A stretch of DNA of 29,308 nt from an uncultured Chromatiaceae bacterium. Lineage in GTDB: Bacteria; Pseudomonadota; Gammaproteobacteria; Enterobacterales; Alteromonadaceae. Position 1 is the first letter of the stretch. Each line of letters starts with the position of its first letter. The notes beneath the pieces are model-generated. The model had not been told where the DNA came from. It made no database searches and worked only from the letters and a program-made list of their open reading frames with translations. The stretch lies in assembly GCA_937978655.1 (NCBI GenBank), contig CALJUX010000069.1, positions 1-29,308 on the forward strand, given 5' to 3'. A program made the translations under genes and the position numbers. Shown one piece after another: positions 16,130 through 24,371 of this stretch.

Positions 16130-16906
16130 ATGAAAATAGCTGTGTTACTAAGCTGGCTGATTCTGCCTGCAGCTATTGCTGCTGAATGTCCGGTCAAATT
16201 AACGACTTTTCATATTTACGAACGCACCGGTAAACATCTGGGTTGTCTTGATCAATGGCAGCAACAGCTGTTTACGGAATTGGGATGCCCGCTGCAGTTC
16301 GTCAACGGTAATCCGTCAGTTGCGCAAAAAGAAGCGGCGTTACAACAAGATAAGATCCAACTGGTTACCGGATTGGCTAAATCGCCCAAACGCAGTTTTC
16401 AGTTCAGTGAGGCTTTTGCTGTCAGTAAAAGCCTGCTGTACCGGCGCAGTGAGGCCTCTCAATGGGACCAGATTAAAAGCTGGTGTGACCCGGTGATGCA
16501 ACAAGCGACTATCGTCGCGATGTCCGGTTTGTATCTGGGTGAACAGGTAGAAAAGTTACGCCACGACAAAAACTGCAGCAAATGGTTTATTGAGACCCCA
16601 CGCGGTCTGCAACATACTTTTTCATTACTGGATGGTAAGACAGCTGATTTGTTGATTAGCCCGGAAGTTTACCTGCGCCGTTTACCAGCTGAGCAGCAAT
16701 CAAAGTATCAAGCGCTGGAACTACCCGTTGACGATGGTTCTTTACGCATCGCTTTTTCCGCGACAGTCCCAACCGACTTTATCCAGAGAGTCGACAAACA
16801 CATCATAAAAAAAAGGGCTGAACAATCAACCCTTTGTGATATGGATGCGGTCTCAGATCACACAGACGCCCCTACAACGACACCGACTGCGCCGGTTCAG
16901 CAATAG
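16130..16906 (+). CDS. Periplasmic solute-binding protein (SBP_bac_3-like)
   Basis: The 258-residue product has a signal peptide (1-18, ending AAIAAE) and a mature part with the general layout of family 3 extracellular solute-binding domains: LGCLDQWQQQLFTELGCPLQFVNGN, then LVTGLAKSPKRSFQFSEAFA and the second-lobe segment IVAMSGLYLGEQVEKLRHDK. GGAG lies six bases before the ATG. No transporter gene is adjacent, so it is a second solo binding protein in this window. It does not look closely similar to the one at the left edge. The last 30 or so residues (from KKRAEQST) are low complexity and run into the terminator and the end of the opposite gene, overlapping it by 35 bases. The functional C-terminus may be earlier. 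Ligand unknown. Confidence 0.78.
   Translation: MKIAVLLSWLILPAAIAAECPVKLTTFHIYERTGKHLGCLDQWQQQLFTELGCPLQFVNGNPSVAQKEAALQQDKIQLVTGLAKSPKRSFQFSEAFAVSKSLLYRRSEASQWDQIKSWCDPVMQQATIVAMSGLYLGEQVEKLRHDKNCSKWFIETPRGLQHTFSLLDGKTADLLISPEVYLRRLPAEQQSKYQALELPVDDGSLRIAFSATVPTDFIQRVDKHIIKKRAEQSTLCDMDAVSDHTDAPTTTPTAPVQQ
16807..16835 (-). terminator. Terminator of the metallo-beta-lactamase gene, inside the opposite CDS
   Basis: On the minus strand AAAGGG-TTGA pairs with TCA-CCCTTT (16812-16835, one mismatch, TTGT-type loop) and is followed by eight T (16807-16814 complement). It lies 37 bases beyond the stop codon of the minus-strand gene and within the final codons of the plus-strand solute-binding protein gene. 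Confidence 0.8.
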
Positions 16907-18278
16907 AGACGTTAATCCCCAGTGCTGTCAGTTTGGCCTGTAAGGCCTCCTGCGCCTGCGGTTCACCATGCACCAGATAAAACTGTGGTTTGCCGCCGAT
17001 ATGTTTGGCCCAGGCCAGTAACTGGCTTTGGCCGGCATGAGCGGAAAAACCGCCAATGGTATGAATAGCCGCCCGGACCACAATCGGCTGGCCGAGGATC
17101 TTCACCCGGGTTTCCCCATCCACCAGTCGGCGTCCCAGCGTCCCTTTGGCCTGAAAACCAACGAAAATCAGATGGTTTACATTTTTCCACAGATTGTGTT
17201 TAAAGTGATGGACGATGCGGCCACCATTACACATACCGCTGCCGGCAATAATAATGGCGCCCTGATTGACCCGGTTCAGCGCCATCGACTCTTCAACATC
17301 TTTAGTCAGGTGCAAAATCGGCAAAAAGGATTTCAGATCTTTGGCGCCATACCGGGCAAACACCTGTGTATCTTTTTGATCAAACTCTTGAATCAGCTTG
17401 TCGTAAATCTGCGTGATCTCAATCGCCATCGGGCTGTCCAGCACCACCATGCGCTGTTTCAGCCGGCCCTGATGGTACAGCAGGCCAAGGTAATACAGAA
17501 TTTCCTGTGAGCGGCCGAGTGCAAAGGCCGGAATAAATACATTACCACCGGCTTTGTGTGCCGCATCAAGCGCGGCCGCGAATTCTTCCAGCGTATTATC
17601 CAGACATTGGTGGTCGCGGTCGCCATAGGTACTTTCCATCAGCACCACGTCAGCACTGTCGATCAGTGCCGGGTCGTGCATCAACACCGTCGCCGGATTC
17701 CCCAGATCGCCGGAAAATACCAGATGGCGCATAGCCTTGTTGCCTTTGATCCACAGATCCACGATGGCGGAACCGAGAATATGTCCGGCGTCGTGCAGCC
17801 TTAATGTCAGGCCCTCGAGCACATCAATATCCTGCTGATACGGCAAGGGTTCCAGGCTGTCAGTGACGGCAAGCACGTCTTTGAGACTCATCACCGGGTC
17901 TTGTTCTGGTTTGCCCTGCCGGGCGCGCTGTTTGTTCTGCCACTCTAAATCTTTGATATACAGCTGATAACCATCTTTGAGCAAAATAGGTAACAAACCG
18001 GCGGTGCCTTCGCTGCAAAAAATTTTACCGCGAAAGCCCCGGGCCATCAGTAACGTCAGCAAACCACTATGATCGATATGCGCATGCGACAGGATCACCG
18101 CATCAATATCTTTGGGTCTGAACTGAAAACGAAAACGATGTAAATCCGTGACCTGATCACCACCTTGCACCATGCCACAATCAAGCAGCACATTTTTGCC
18201 GCCCCATTGCAACAGATAGCAGGAGCCGGTGACCTGACGAGCGGCTCCTAAAAACGTTAAACGCGCATCTAATGGCAT
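16872..18278 (-). CDS. Metallo-beta-lactamase / beta-CASP ribonuclease family protein
   Basis: The 468-residue product has the metal-dependent hydrolase core of the CPSF73/RNase J-type superfamily. The zinc motif HxHxDH is at 65-70 (SHAHIDHSG). Other metal ligands are in HDAGHILGSAIV and FSGDLGN. The beta-CASP insertion contains DSPMAIEITQIYDKL and SGMCNGGRIVHHFKHNL. The terminal metal His lie in TIGGFSAHAGQ and LVHGEPQAQEAL. Members of this family act on RNA (endo- or exonuclease) in the cytoplasm; the bacterial branch is poorly studied. AGGAAG lies eight bases before the ATG. The gene is divergent from a LOG-family gene with a 119-base gap, and its terminator is inside the convergent gene. 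Confidence 0.92.
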   Translation of the reverse strand: MPLDARLTFLGAARQVTGSCYLLQWGGKNVLLDCGMVQGGDQVTDLHRFRFQFRPKDIDAVILSHAHIDHSGLLTLLMARGFRGKIFCSEGTAGLLPILLKDGYQLYIKDLEWQNKQRARQGKPEQDPVMSLKDVLAVTDSLEPLPYQQDIDVLEGLTLRLHDAGHILGSAIVDLWIKGNKAMRHLVFSGDLGNPATVLMHDPALIDSADVVLMESTYGDRDHQCLDNTLEEFAAALDAAHKAGGNVFIPAFALGRSQEILYYLGLLYHQGRLKQRMVVLDSPMAIEITQIYDKLIQEFDQKDTQVFARYGAKDLKSFLPILHLTKDVEESMALNRVNQGAIIIAGSGMCNGGRIVHHFKHNLWKNVNHLIFVGFQAKGTLGRRLVDGETRVKILGQPIVVRAAIHTIGGFSAHAGQSQLLAWAKHIGGKPQFYLVHGEPQAQEALQAKLTALGINVSIAEPAQSVSL

Positions 18279-18397
18279 GACATCTTCCTTTTTCTTTTGG
18301 CTGCGCCAACATAAGCAAAAAAACCAGCCGGCATGTTAGGCTAGATCAAATTTCTGCACTGTGAGCAGGTTGCAGAGCAACAATACAGGACAACGCT

Positions 18398-19282
18398 ATG
18401 ACTGCAAACAATCCATTGGAAGCCCGCCATTTCAGTTCCGCCAGCGAAGCGCTGGCGCAAGCGCTGGAGCTGCAGGACCATCCTTCCTACCGGCTGGCCT
18501 TTGCCGACAGCGAATTTCTGATGCAGGACGAGCTGCGCCCGCTGCGGTTACAGCTGGAATATCTCAAACCTCAGCTGGTGCTGGAACAGCATCAGGTGAA
18601 AGCGACCGTCGTGGTATTTGGCAGCGCCCGTTTTTTGTCACCGGAACAGGCAGCACTACAACTGGCCCAGGCGCAGCAGCAACTGGTGCTGCAACAGGAC
18701 GATGTCCGTGCGCAGCAGGCTGTGCAGCAAGCCAAACGCCAGGTGCGCAACAGCAGGTATTATGTTGAAGCCCAGCGTTTTGCCGAACTGGTCACCCGCC
18801 ACAGTCAGCAATGCCCGAAAACCGCGCTGACGATTATCAGCGGCGGCGGGCCTGGTGTGATGGAAGCAGCCAACCGCGGCGCTTATCAGGCCGGTGGTAA
18901 GAGCATCGGGCTGAATATCGTGTTGCCCCATGAACAAAGGCCCAACCCTTATATCACGCCGGAATTCTGCTTCCAGTTCCACTATTTCGCCATCCGCAAA
19001 ATGCATTTCCTGCAACGCGCCCGCGCTTTAGTCGCTTTTCCAGGTGGCTTTGGCACACTGGATGAGTTGTTTGAAACCCTGACGCTGCTACAAACCGGCA
19101 AAGCCAGCAAAGTACCAGTGGTGCTGTTTGACGAACAATTCTGGCGCAAGTTAATCAACTTTGATTTGCTGGTTGAAGAAGGACTCATCAGCCCGCAGGA
19201 TTTGGCGTTGATCCGCTTTGTCGACAGCGCCGAGGCCGCCTGGCAGGTGATCTGTGACAGCTATCAGCTGCCGCCGGCCTGA
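18398..19282 (+). CDS. LOG family protein (TIGR00730-type Rossmann fold)
   Basis: The 294-residue product carries the LYSINE DECARBOXYLASE-like / LOG fold: the nucleotide-binding loop in ISGGGPGVMEAANRGA and the signature PGGFGTLDE at 215-223. In LOG enzymes these residues serve release of the ribose phosphate from a nucleoside monophosphate. It is longer than the usual 180-200 residue LOG protein because of an N-terminal 90-residue extension and a Gln-rich segment around 85-115 (AQAQQQLVLQQDDVRAQQAV). This fits the larger PpnN-like or TIGR00730 relatives, so the role could be nucleotide turnover rather than cytokinin synthesis. The start ATG has AGGACA upstream. The gene stands alone on its strand. 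Confidence 0.9.
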   Translation: MTANNPLEARHFSSASEALAQALELQDHPSYRLAFADSEFLMQDELRPLRLQLEYLKPQLVLEQHQVKATVVVFGSARFLSPEQAALQLAQAQQQLVLQQDDVRAQQAVQQAKRQVRNSRYYVEAQRFAELVTRHSQQCPKTALTIISGGGPGVMEAANRGAYQAGGKSIGLNIVLPHEQRPNPYITPEFCFQFHYFAIRKMHFLQRARALVAFPGGFGTLDELFETLTLLQTGKASKVPVVLFDEQFWRKLINFDLLVEEGLISPQDLALIRFVDSAEAAWQVICDSYQLPPA

Positions 19283-19401
19283 ACGCTGTTTTTTTGCGCA
19301 TTCAGGCGCTGCCAATTCAATTTTCTGTCATCTGCGGCCGATAGACTGCGCGGCGTCAGGCATGCACCTGGCGCCGGCTGACAGTTTTTGGAGAGAGGCA
19401 G

Positions 19402-19635
19402 ATGTACGACAAACGGATGTTAAAGACTTTGTTATGTGAACGCCTGACTTTGGCACAGATCCCATTTCGCCGTCATGGCAACCAGATTTGCACGGCACAC
19501 GCCAGAGTCGAATTTAAGGACACCCAGCTGTTGCTGGCAAAGGCCGGCAAAGCCGAACGCCATCTGCCATATCACAAAGTGCGCCTCAGCCAGCTGTTGC
19601 TGAATCTGCAGCCACAAGGTGAGTTTAGTGCTTGA
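19402..19635 (+). CDS. Small uncharacterised protein (77 residues)
   Basis: The frame has a strong purine-rich ribosome binding site (GGAGAGAGGCAG) directly before the ATG and an intact stop. The product is basic, with no signal peptide or transmembrane segment: MYDKRMLKTLLCERLTLAQI at the start and KVRLSQLLLNLQPQG near the end. It contains two cysteines and an amphipathic Leu-rich C-terminal helix. I do not recognise the family. It follows the LOG gene by 119 bases on the same strand, with no clear terminator between them, so a shared transcript is possible. A spurious frame cannot be excluded, but the ribosome binding site and codon pattern favour a real gene. Confidence 0.6.
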   Translation: MYDKRMLKTLLCERLTLAQIPFRRHGNQICTAHARVEFKDTQLLLAKAGKAERHLPYHKVRLSQLLLNLQPQGEFSA

Positions 19636-19661
19636 GTCGGTAATCACCTTTTCTTGTGCAT

Positions 19662-19690
19662 CACGGAAAATTGCTCCTGCATTTTCCGTG
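19662..19690. repeat. Perfect 10-bp inverted repeat
   Basis: CACGGAAAAT (19662-19671) is perfectly inverted at 19681-19690 with a 9-nt loop. It has no T-run, so it is not a standard terminator. It may support 3'-end stability of the small plus-strand gene's mRNA. Confidence 0.6.
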
Positions 19691-19709
19691 TACCGTACGT
19701 CCTGTACAT

Positions 19710-19736
19710 AAAAAAGGCAGCCAGTCTTTGGCTGCC
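19710..19736 (-). terminator. Rho-independent terminator of aceA
   Basis: GGCAGCCA (19716-19723) pairs with TGGCTGCC (19729-19736). Read on the minus strand the stem is followed by six T. It lies about 92 bases past the aceA stop codon. Confidence 0.88.
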
Positions 19737-19827
19737 AACAGTCGATTCACCCGACCCACGTAAAACTCGTTTCAGCAATTGCCGGCAACCTGTCTACAGC
19801 TGCCGGCCAGTCATCAATCAGCGCCCC

Positions 19828-21426
19828 TCAGAACTGATTCATGGTGTTATCTTTGCCGGCGGCCTTTAATGCGGCCTCACCGGCAAAGTATTCTTTATGG
19901 TCGTCGCCAATATCAGACCCCGACATATTCTGGTGTTTGACGCAGGCGATGCCCTGACGGATCTCCTGACGTTGCACGCCTTTGACGTAACCCAACATGC
20001 CAGCTGCACCGAAGTACTCTTTGGCCAGGTTGTCGGTCGACAACGCCGCCGTGTGGTAGGTTGGCAGTGTGATCAAATGGTGGAAAATACCAGCCCGTTT
20101 CGCACCATCGGCCTGGAAAGTGCGGATCCGTTCATCGGCTTCTAATGCCAGATCCGTGCTGTCGTAGTCCACGCTCATCAGTTTGGCGCGGTCATAAGCC
20201 GACACATCTTTGCCCTCTGCCGCCCAGGCATCAAACACCTGCTGCCGGAAATTCAACGTCCAGTTAAACGACGGGCTGTTGTTGTAGACCAGCTTGGCGT
20301 TCGGCACCACGGCACGAATACGGTCGACCATCTCGGCAATTTGGCCAACGTGTGGCTTTTCAGTTTCAATCCACAGTAAATCAGCGCCATGCTGCAGCGA
20401 GGTAATACAATCCAGCACCACCCGGTCCACGCCGGAGCCGGCTTTAAACTGGAACAAACCACTGGCCAGACGTTTCGGTTTCAGCAGTTTGCCGTTGGCC
20501 TTCACCACGACATCACCGTTCTGAATATCGTCGGCGCTTTGAATGTAGTCGCCATCGAGGAAGCTGTTATACAAGTCACCTAAATCACCCGGCTCGTTGG
20601 TCACGGCGATTTGTTTGGTGAGGCCTGCACCTAATGAATCAGTGCGCGCCACAATGATGCCGTTTTCGATGCCAAGCTCGAGGAAGGCGTAGCGCACCGC
20701 ATTAATTTTTGCTAGGAAATCCGCGTGGGGCACTGTGACTTTACCGTCCTGGTGACCACATTGTTTTTCATCCGACACCTGGTTTTCAATCTGAATGGCA
20801 CAGGCGCCGGCTTCGATCATTTTCTTCGCCAGCAGGTAAGTTGCTTCGGCATTGCCAAAACCGGCGTCAATGTCAGCGATGATCGGCACCACATGGGTTT
20901 CAAAGTTGTCGATCTTCGCCAGGATCTCAGCCACTTTGCTTTGCTGATCCGCCGCACGGGCCGCATCCAGTTCACGGAACAAACCACCCAGTTCGCGGGC
21001 ATCCGCTTGTTTTAAGAAGGTATATAACTCTTCAATCAGCGCCGGCACCGCCGTTTTTTCATGCATCGACTGATCAGGCTGCGGCCCGAACTCAGAACGC
21101 AGTGCAGCAATCATCCAGCCCGACAGATACAGATAACGTTTTTTGGTGCTGCCAAAATGTTTCTTAATAGCGATCAGTTTCTGCTGACCGATAAAACCAT
21201 GCCAACATCCCAGTGATTGTGTGTAGCTGGCGCTGTCAGCATCGTATTCCGCCATATCACGGCGCATGATATCTGCCGTGTACTGCGCAATTTCAAGGCC
21301 GGTATTAAATCTGTTCTGCAGTTGCATCCGTGTGGCGTACTCAGCGCTGATCGCGTTCCAGCCACTGCCATTTGCTTTGCAACTTTGTTCCAGTTGCCGG
21401 ACTTTTTGTTCGTAGGCTGACATCAC
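19828..21426 (-). CDS. aceA: Isocitrate lyase (long form)
   Basis: The 532-residue product is the longer isocitrate lyase subtype seen in Pseudomonas and related Gammaproteobacteria; the E. coli enzyme has 434. It splits isocitrate into glyoxylate and succinate, the first step of the glyoxylate shunt for growth on acetate or fatty acids. The catalytic cysteine is C223 in the segment KQCGH. Other family segments are YLYLSGWMIAALRSE, IIADIDAGFGNAEATYLLAK, ARTDSLGA, WIETEKPHVGQIAEM and VYNNSPSFNWTLNF. The C-terminus MNQF is complete. A LysR-type regulator is divergent, and malate synthase is 1.3 kb further on. The promoter region (21516-21582) resembles that of malate synthase. Confidence 0.97.
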   Translation of the reverse strand: MMSAYEQKVRQLEQSCKANGSGWNAISAEYATRMQLQNRFNTGLEIAQYTADIMRRDMAEYDADSASYTQSLGCWHGFIGQQKLIAIKKHFGSTKKRYLYLSGWMIAALRSEFGPQPDQSMHEKTAVPALIEELYTFLKQADARELGGLFRELDAARAADQQSKVAEILAKIDNFETHVVPIIADIDAGFGNAEATYLLAKKMIEAGACAIQIENQVSDEKQCGHQDGKVTVPHADFLAKINAVRYAFLELGIENGIIVARTDSLGAGLTKQIAVTNEPGDLGDLYNSFLDGDYIQSADDIQNGDVVVKANGKLLKPKRLASGLFQFKAGSGVDRVVLDCITSLQHGADLLWIETEKPHVGQIAEMVDRIRAVVPNAKLVYNNSPSFNWTLNFRQQVFDAWAAEGKDVSAYDRAKLMSVDYDSTDLALEADERIRTFQADGAKRAGIFHHLITLPTYHTAALSTDNLAKEYFGAAGMLGYVKGVQRQEIRQGIACVKHQNMSGSDIGDDHKEYFAGEAALKAAGKDNTMNQF

Positions 21427-21515
21427 TGCATCCTTATCGGGTTCTGACTATCGGGTTCGCTCTGTGTACAGCGCGGCAGGACTTTCATATGCTGTGCCCT
21501 GCGCTGTTGCCTTTC

Positions 21516-21544
21516 ACTATAGGTTTCGTAAATTCAATTCATCC
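21516..21544 (-). promoter_or_regulatory. Candidate aceA promoter (GGATGA-N17-TATAGT)
   Basis: On the minus strand GGATGA (complement of 21539-21544) and TATAGT (complement of 21516-21521) are 17 bases apart, about 90 bases before the aceA start codon. The -10 box is a five-of-six match. The -35 box is poor against TTGACA, as expected where an activator is needed. The malate synthase gene has the same two boxes with the same spacing. Confidence 0.6.
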
Positions 21545-21567
21545 AGTTGATTTTTCTGATGCCCATC

Positions 21568-21582
21568 ATTCATTATGTGAAT
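21568..21582. promoter_or_regulatory. LysR-type binding site candidate (T-N11-A dyad)
   Basis: ATTCATTATGTGAAT has perfect 5-bp inverted arms (ATTCA/TGAAT) and contains the T-N11-A pattern bound by LysR-type regulators. Its centre lies about 64 bases upstream of the start site predicted from the aceA -10 box, the usual recognition-site position. It is also about 58 bases upstream of the LysR start codon, where it could serve autoregulation. Confidence 0.6.
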
Positions 21583-21632
21583 ACTTACAGGCTGCCCACA
21601 GCCAGACCGAGAGGCAAAAACCGGAGGTTCTG

Positions 21633-22571
21633 ATGAATATCAGCAAAATCGACTTAAATCTGTTGGTGTATCTGGATATGTTACTGCGGGAGAAAAACGT
21701 GACCCGGGCCGCCAATCAGCTGAATATCACTCAGCCGGCCATGAGTAATGGTTTAAAGCGGCTGCGCGACCTGCTGAATGACCCCATTCTGGTGCGCACC
21801 TCGGAAGGCATGGTCCCCACTGAACGCGCCAAAGAACTGGCGCCAGTCGTGCGGGGTGTCTTGTTGACACTGGAAGAAACACTGCAACCGAATAAAGAAT
21901 TTGAACCGCTGCACAGTCACCGCGTGTTCCGTATCATGGCCAGCGATTATGCCGCATCAACGCTGATCCCGGCGCTGCTCAAACGCCTGCGCGCTCAGGC
22001 GCCGGGCACATCGCTGGATATCATGACGCCGTCCGATGTGACTTTTCATGATGTCGAAAACGGCAAAGTCGATATGGCAATTAACCGCTTCGACCAGCTG
22101 CCGCAGTCTTTTCATCAGAAAACTATCTGGAAAGATGCTTTTGCCTGTCTGGTACACAAACAAAACCCCATTTTGCAGAACTTCAATTTAGACACCTATT
22201 TAAAAGGCCAGCACATCTGGGTCAGTAAAACCGGCTTTGGTGTCGGGGTGGGTATGGACCCGGCAGACGTACAGAAACTCGGCTGGGTGGATGAAGCGCT
22301 GGCCAAATTCGGTAAGCAGCGCAATATCAGTGTCTTTACCCGCAACTATCATGTCGCGATGCACCTGGCGGTAGAGACAGATCTTATCGCCACCTTGCCA
22401 TATCGGGCGGCTATGCTGTACAGAAACGATTTAAGTATGCAGGTGCTGGACCCGCCATTCCCAATTCCGTCTATTGAACTGAAGATGATTTGGAGCCCTT
22501 TGTTGCATCAGGATGCCAGCCATATCTGGTTACGGCGTCTGATCGTGGAGATTGCAGAAGAACTGAGTTAA
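21633..22571 (+). CDS. LysR-type transcriptional regulator
   Basis: From the ATG at 21633, which has GGAGG six bases upstream, the product has 312 residues, the normal LysR size; the open frame extends further upstream but without a comparable site. The winged helix-turn-helix is in residues 1-65 (IDLNLLVYLDMLLREKNVTR, AANQLNITQPAMSNGLKRLR). The ligand-binding domain follows from about 92 (HRVFRIMASDYAASTLIPAL), with GKVDMAINRFDQLPQSFHQK and VETDLIATLPYRAAMLY. The gene sits between aceA (divergent) and malate synthase (convergent), both on the other strand. Together with a T-N11-A dyad in the aceA-facing gap, this suggests it controls the glyoxylate shunt genes. The inducer is unknown; glyoxylate or a C2/C4 acid would be the natural guess. 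Confidence 0.93.
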   Translation: MNISKIDLNLLVYLDMLLREKNVTRAANQLNITQPAMSNGLKRLRDLLNDPILVRTSEGMVPTERAKELAPVVRGVLLTLEETLQPNKEFEPLHSHRVFRIMASDYAASTLIPALLKRLRAQAPGTSLDIMTPSDVTFHDVENGKVDMAINRFDQLPQSFHQKTIWKDAFACLVHKQNPILQNFNLDTYLKGQHIWVSKTGFGVGVGMDPADVQKLGWVDEALAKFGKQRNISVFTRNYHVAMHLAVETDLIATLPYRAAMLYRNDLSMQVLDPPFPIPSIELKMIWSPLLHQDASHIWLRRLIVEIAEELS

Positions 22572-22653
22572 AAAAGCGGGCTGTCTTCAGCTGTCTGCTT
22601 TGAGCAGTGGCGCAGCGGCTGCAGGCCGAACGCCCCGTACACCATAGCGCGCA

Positions 22654-22685
22654 TAAAAAAAGAGGGGCGGTTGGGATGCCCCTCT
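22654..22685 (-). terminator. Rho-independent terminator of the malate synthase gene
   Basis: AGAGGGGC (22661-22668) pairs with GCCCCTCT (22678-22685). On the minus strand the stem is followed by eight T. It begins 11 bases after the malate synthase stop codon and lies between the two convergent genes. Confidence 0.9.
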
Positions 22686-22695
22686 TTGCTTCGGG

Positions 22696-24288
22696 TTACA
22701 CTAAAAGCTCATACGCTGGCAGGGTCAGGAAGTCCACCAGCTCATCAGCTGTGGTGATACTTAGCAACAAAGCCGCGGCTTTGTCAAAGGATTGTTGTTG
22801 CCACAACGTCTCACCAACTTCTGCACGCACCACTTCACTTTCTTCAGCCAGCATCGATGTGAACAATGCTTTGGTAATTAACTGACCATTTGACAATGAC
22901 TTACCATGTTTAATCCATTGCCAGATTGAGGTCCGGCAGATCTCCGCAGTGGCGGCATCTTCCATCAGACCATAAATCGGCACACAGCCTTTGCCGCTGA
23001 TCCAGGCGGCAATATACTGCAGCGCGACCCGGATATTAATGCGCATGCCGGCTTCGGTGCGCTCACCGTCACTGGGCTGCAGCAGCTCAGCAGCGGTGAT
23101 AGGCGCATCCTGTTCGCGCAAAATATGCCGCTGATTCGGCTGGTCACCCAGCTTCGCGTCGAATACCGCATTTGCAGTTGCCGCAAGGCCCGGATGCGCT
23201 ACCCAGGTACCGTCGTGGCCATTATTCGCCTCCAGCGTTTTGTCTGCGGTCACTTTTTGCAGGATGGCGGCATTGGCCGCCGGATCTTTTGCCGGAATAA
23301 ACGCAGCCATACCCCCCATCGCCAGTGCGCCGCGTTTATGACAGGTTTTAATCAGCAGCCGCGAATACGCGCTGAGAAATGGCTGATTCATCGTCACGAC
23401 CTGACGGTCTGGTAAAACCCGGTCCGGATGATTCTTTAACGTCTTGATATAACTAAAAATATAGTCCCAGCGACCACAGTTCAGCGCCACGATATGGTCT
23501 TTGAGGCTATACAAGATCTCATCCATCTCAAAAACGGCAGGCAAGGTCTCAATCAATACGGTGGCGCGGATAAATCCGACCGGCTGGTGAAAGCGGCTTT
23601 CAGTAAAACGGAACACCTGGTCCCACCACGCTGCTTCTTTATGGCTTTGCAGCTTTGGCAGGTAATAATAAACTCCAGAGCCTTTTTCTTTTCGGATCTG
23701 ATAGTTATGGAAAAAATACAACGCAAAATCAACCAGCGAGCCAGGAACTTGCTGGCCATCCACCTCCAGGTGGCGTTCAGACAAATGTAAACCGCGCACC
23801 CTGGCAATCAGCAATGCCGGGTTATCACGCAAGGCGTATTGCTTGCCAGACTGCGGATCGCTGTAATGGATAGTGCCAAGATTGGCATCACGCAGATTGA
23901 TTTGCCCCTCTATCACGCCCTGCCAGCTCGGCGCCTGCGAATCTTCAAAGTCAGCCATAAAGACTTTTACATCGGCGTTGAGCGCATTAATGATCATTTT
24001 ACGATCCACCGGACCAGTGATCTCAGTGCGCCGATCTTGTAAATCCGCCGGGATCGGCGCGACCTGCCAGTCACTCTGGCGAATATGTGACGTTTCCGGC
24101 AAAAAGTCAGGCAAAGCACCGCTATCAAACCGCGCCTGTACCTGCTGACGGGCTGCCAGCAACTGGTTGAGTGCGGGCCGGAATTCCCGTACTAAATCAG
24201 TCACAAAGCTACAGGCAGCTTCGGTCAGAATTTGCTGATATTCCGCAGTAAGCGGGCCTTTAATGGTCAATCCGGCGCAAATGGTCAT
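22696..24288 (-). CDS. aceB: Malate synthase A
   Basis: The start ATG at 24286-24288 has AGAGGA ten bases upstream and gives MTICAGLTIKGPLTAEYQQI, 530 residues, the usual length of malate synthase A; an in-frame start 54 bases further upstream has no such site. The enzyme condenses glyoxylate with acetyl-CoA to malate, the second glyoxylate-shunt step. Family segments are GPVDRKMIINALNADVKVFM, ADFEDSQAPSW, the KLQSHKEAAWWDQVF region and GRWDYIFSYIKTLKNH. Both shunt enzymes are encoded here in separate transcription units on the same strand, with a LysR gene on the opposite strand between them. No isocitrate dehydrogenase kinase gene is present in the window. Confidence 0.96.
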   Translation of the reverse strand: MTICAGLTIKGPLTAEYQQILTEAACSFVTDLVREFRPALNQLLAARQQVQARFDSGALPDFLPETSHIRQSDWQVAPIPADLQDRRTEITGPVDRKMIINALNADVKVFMADFEDSQAPSWQGVIEGQINLRDANLGTIHYSDPQSGKQYALRDNPALLIARVRGLHLSERHLEVDGQQVPGSLVDFALYFFHNYQIRKEKGSGVYYYLPKLQSHKEAAWWDQVFRFTESRFHQPVGFIRATVLIETLPAVFEMDEILYSLKDHIVALNCGRWDYIFSYIKTLKNHPDRVLPDRQVVTMNQPFLSAYSRLLIKTCHKRGALAMGGMAAFIPAKDPAANAAILQKVTADKTLEANNGHDGTWVAHPGLAATANAVFDAKLGDQPNQRHILREQDAPITAAELLQPSDGERTEAGMRINIRVALQYIAAWISGKGCVPIYGLMEDAATAEICRTSIWQWIKHGKSLSNGQLITKALFTSMLAEESEVVRAEVGETLWQQQSFDKAAALLLSITTADELVDFLTLPAYELLV

Positions 24289-24371
24289 CACGGTTTCCTC
24301 TGGATGGGCTTGTCTCTGCGCATTGCTGCATTTATCCGACAAAGCCGGGCCTGTTAAATCACAATTGCTGC

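Noticed and set aside
17028..17510. A 160-codon plus-strand open frame opposite the metallo-beta-lactamase gene
   Set aside because: It overlaps conserved beta-CASP motifs on the other strand, has no plausible ribosome binding site and shows no family features.
18361..18768. A 135-codon plus-strand frame overlapping the LOG gene start
   Set aside because: It is an out-of-frame shadow of the LOG gene, which has the PGGFGTLDE signature.
19283..19401. Inverted CCTGAA/TTCAGG around a T-run just after the LOG gene
   Set aside because: The T-run is in the loop rather than after the stem, so it does not fit a terminator, and the stem is only six bases.
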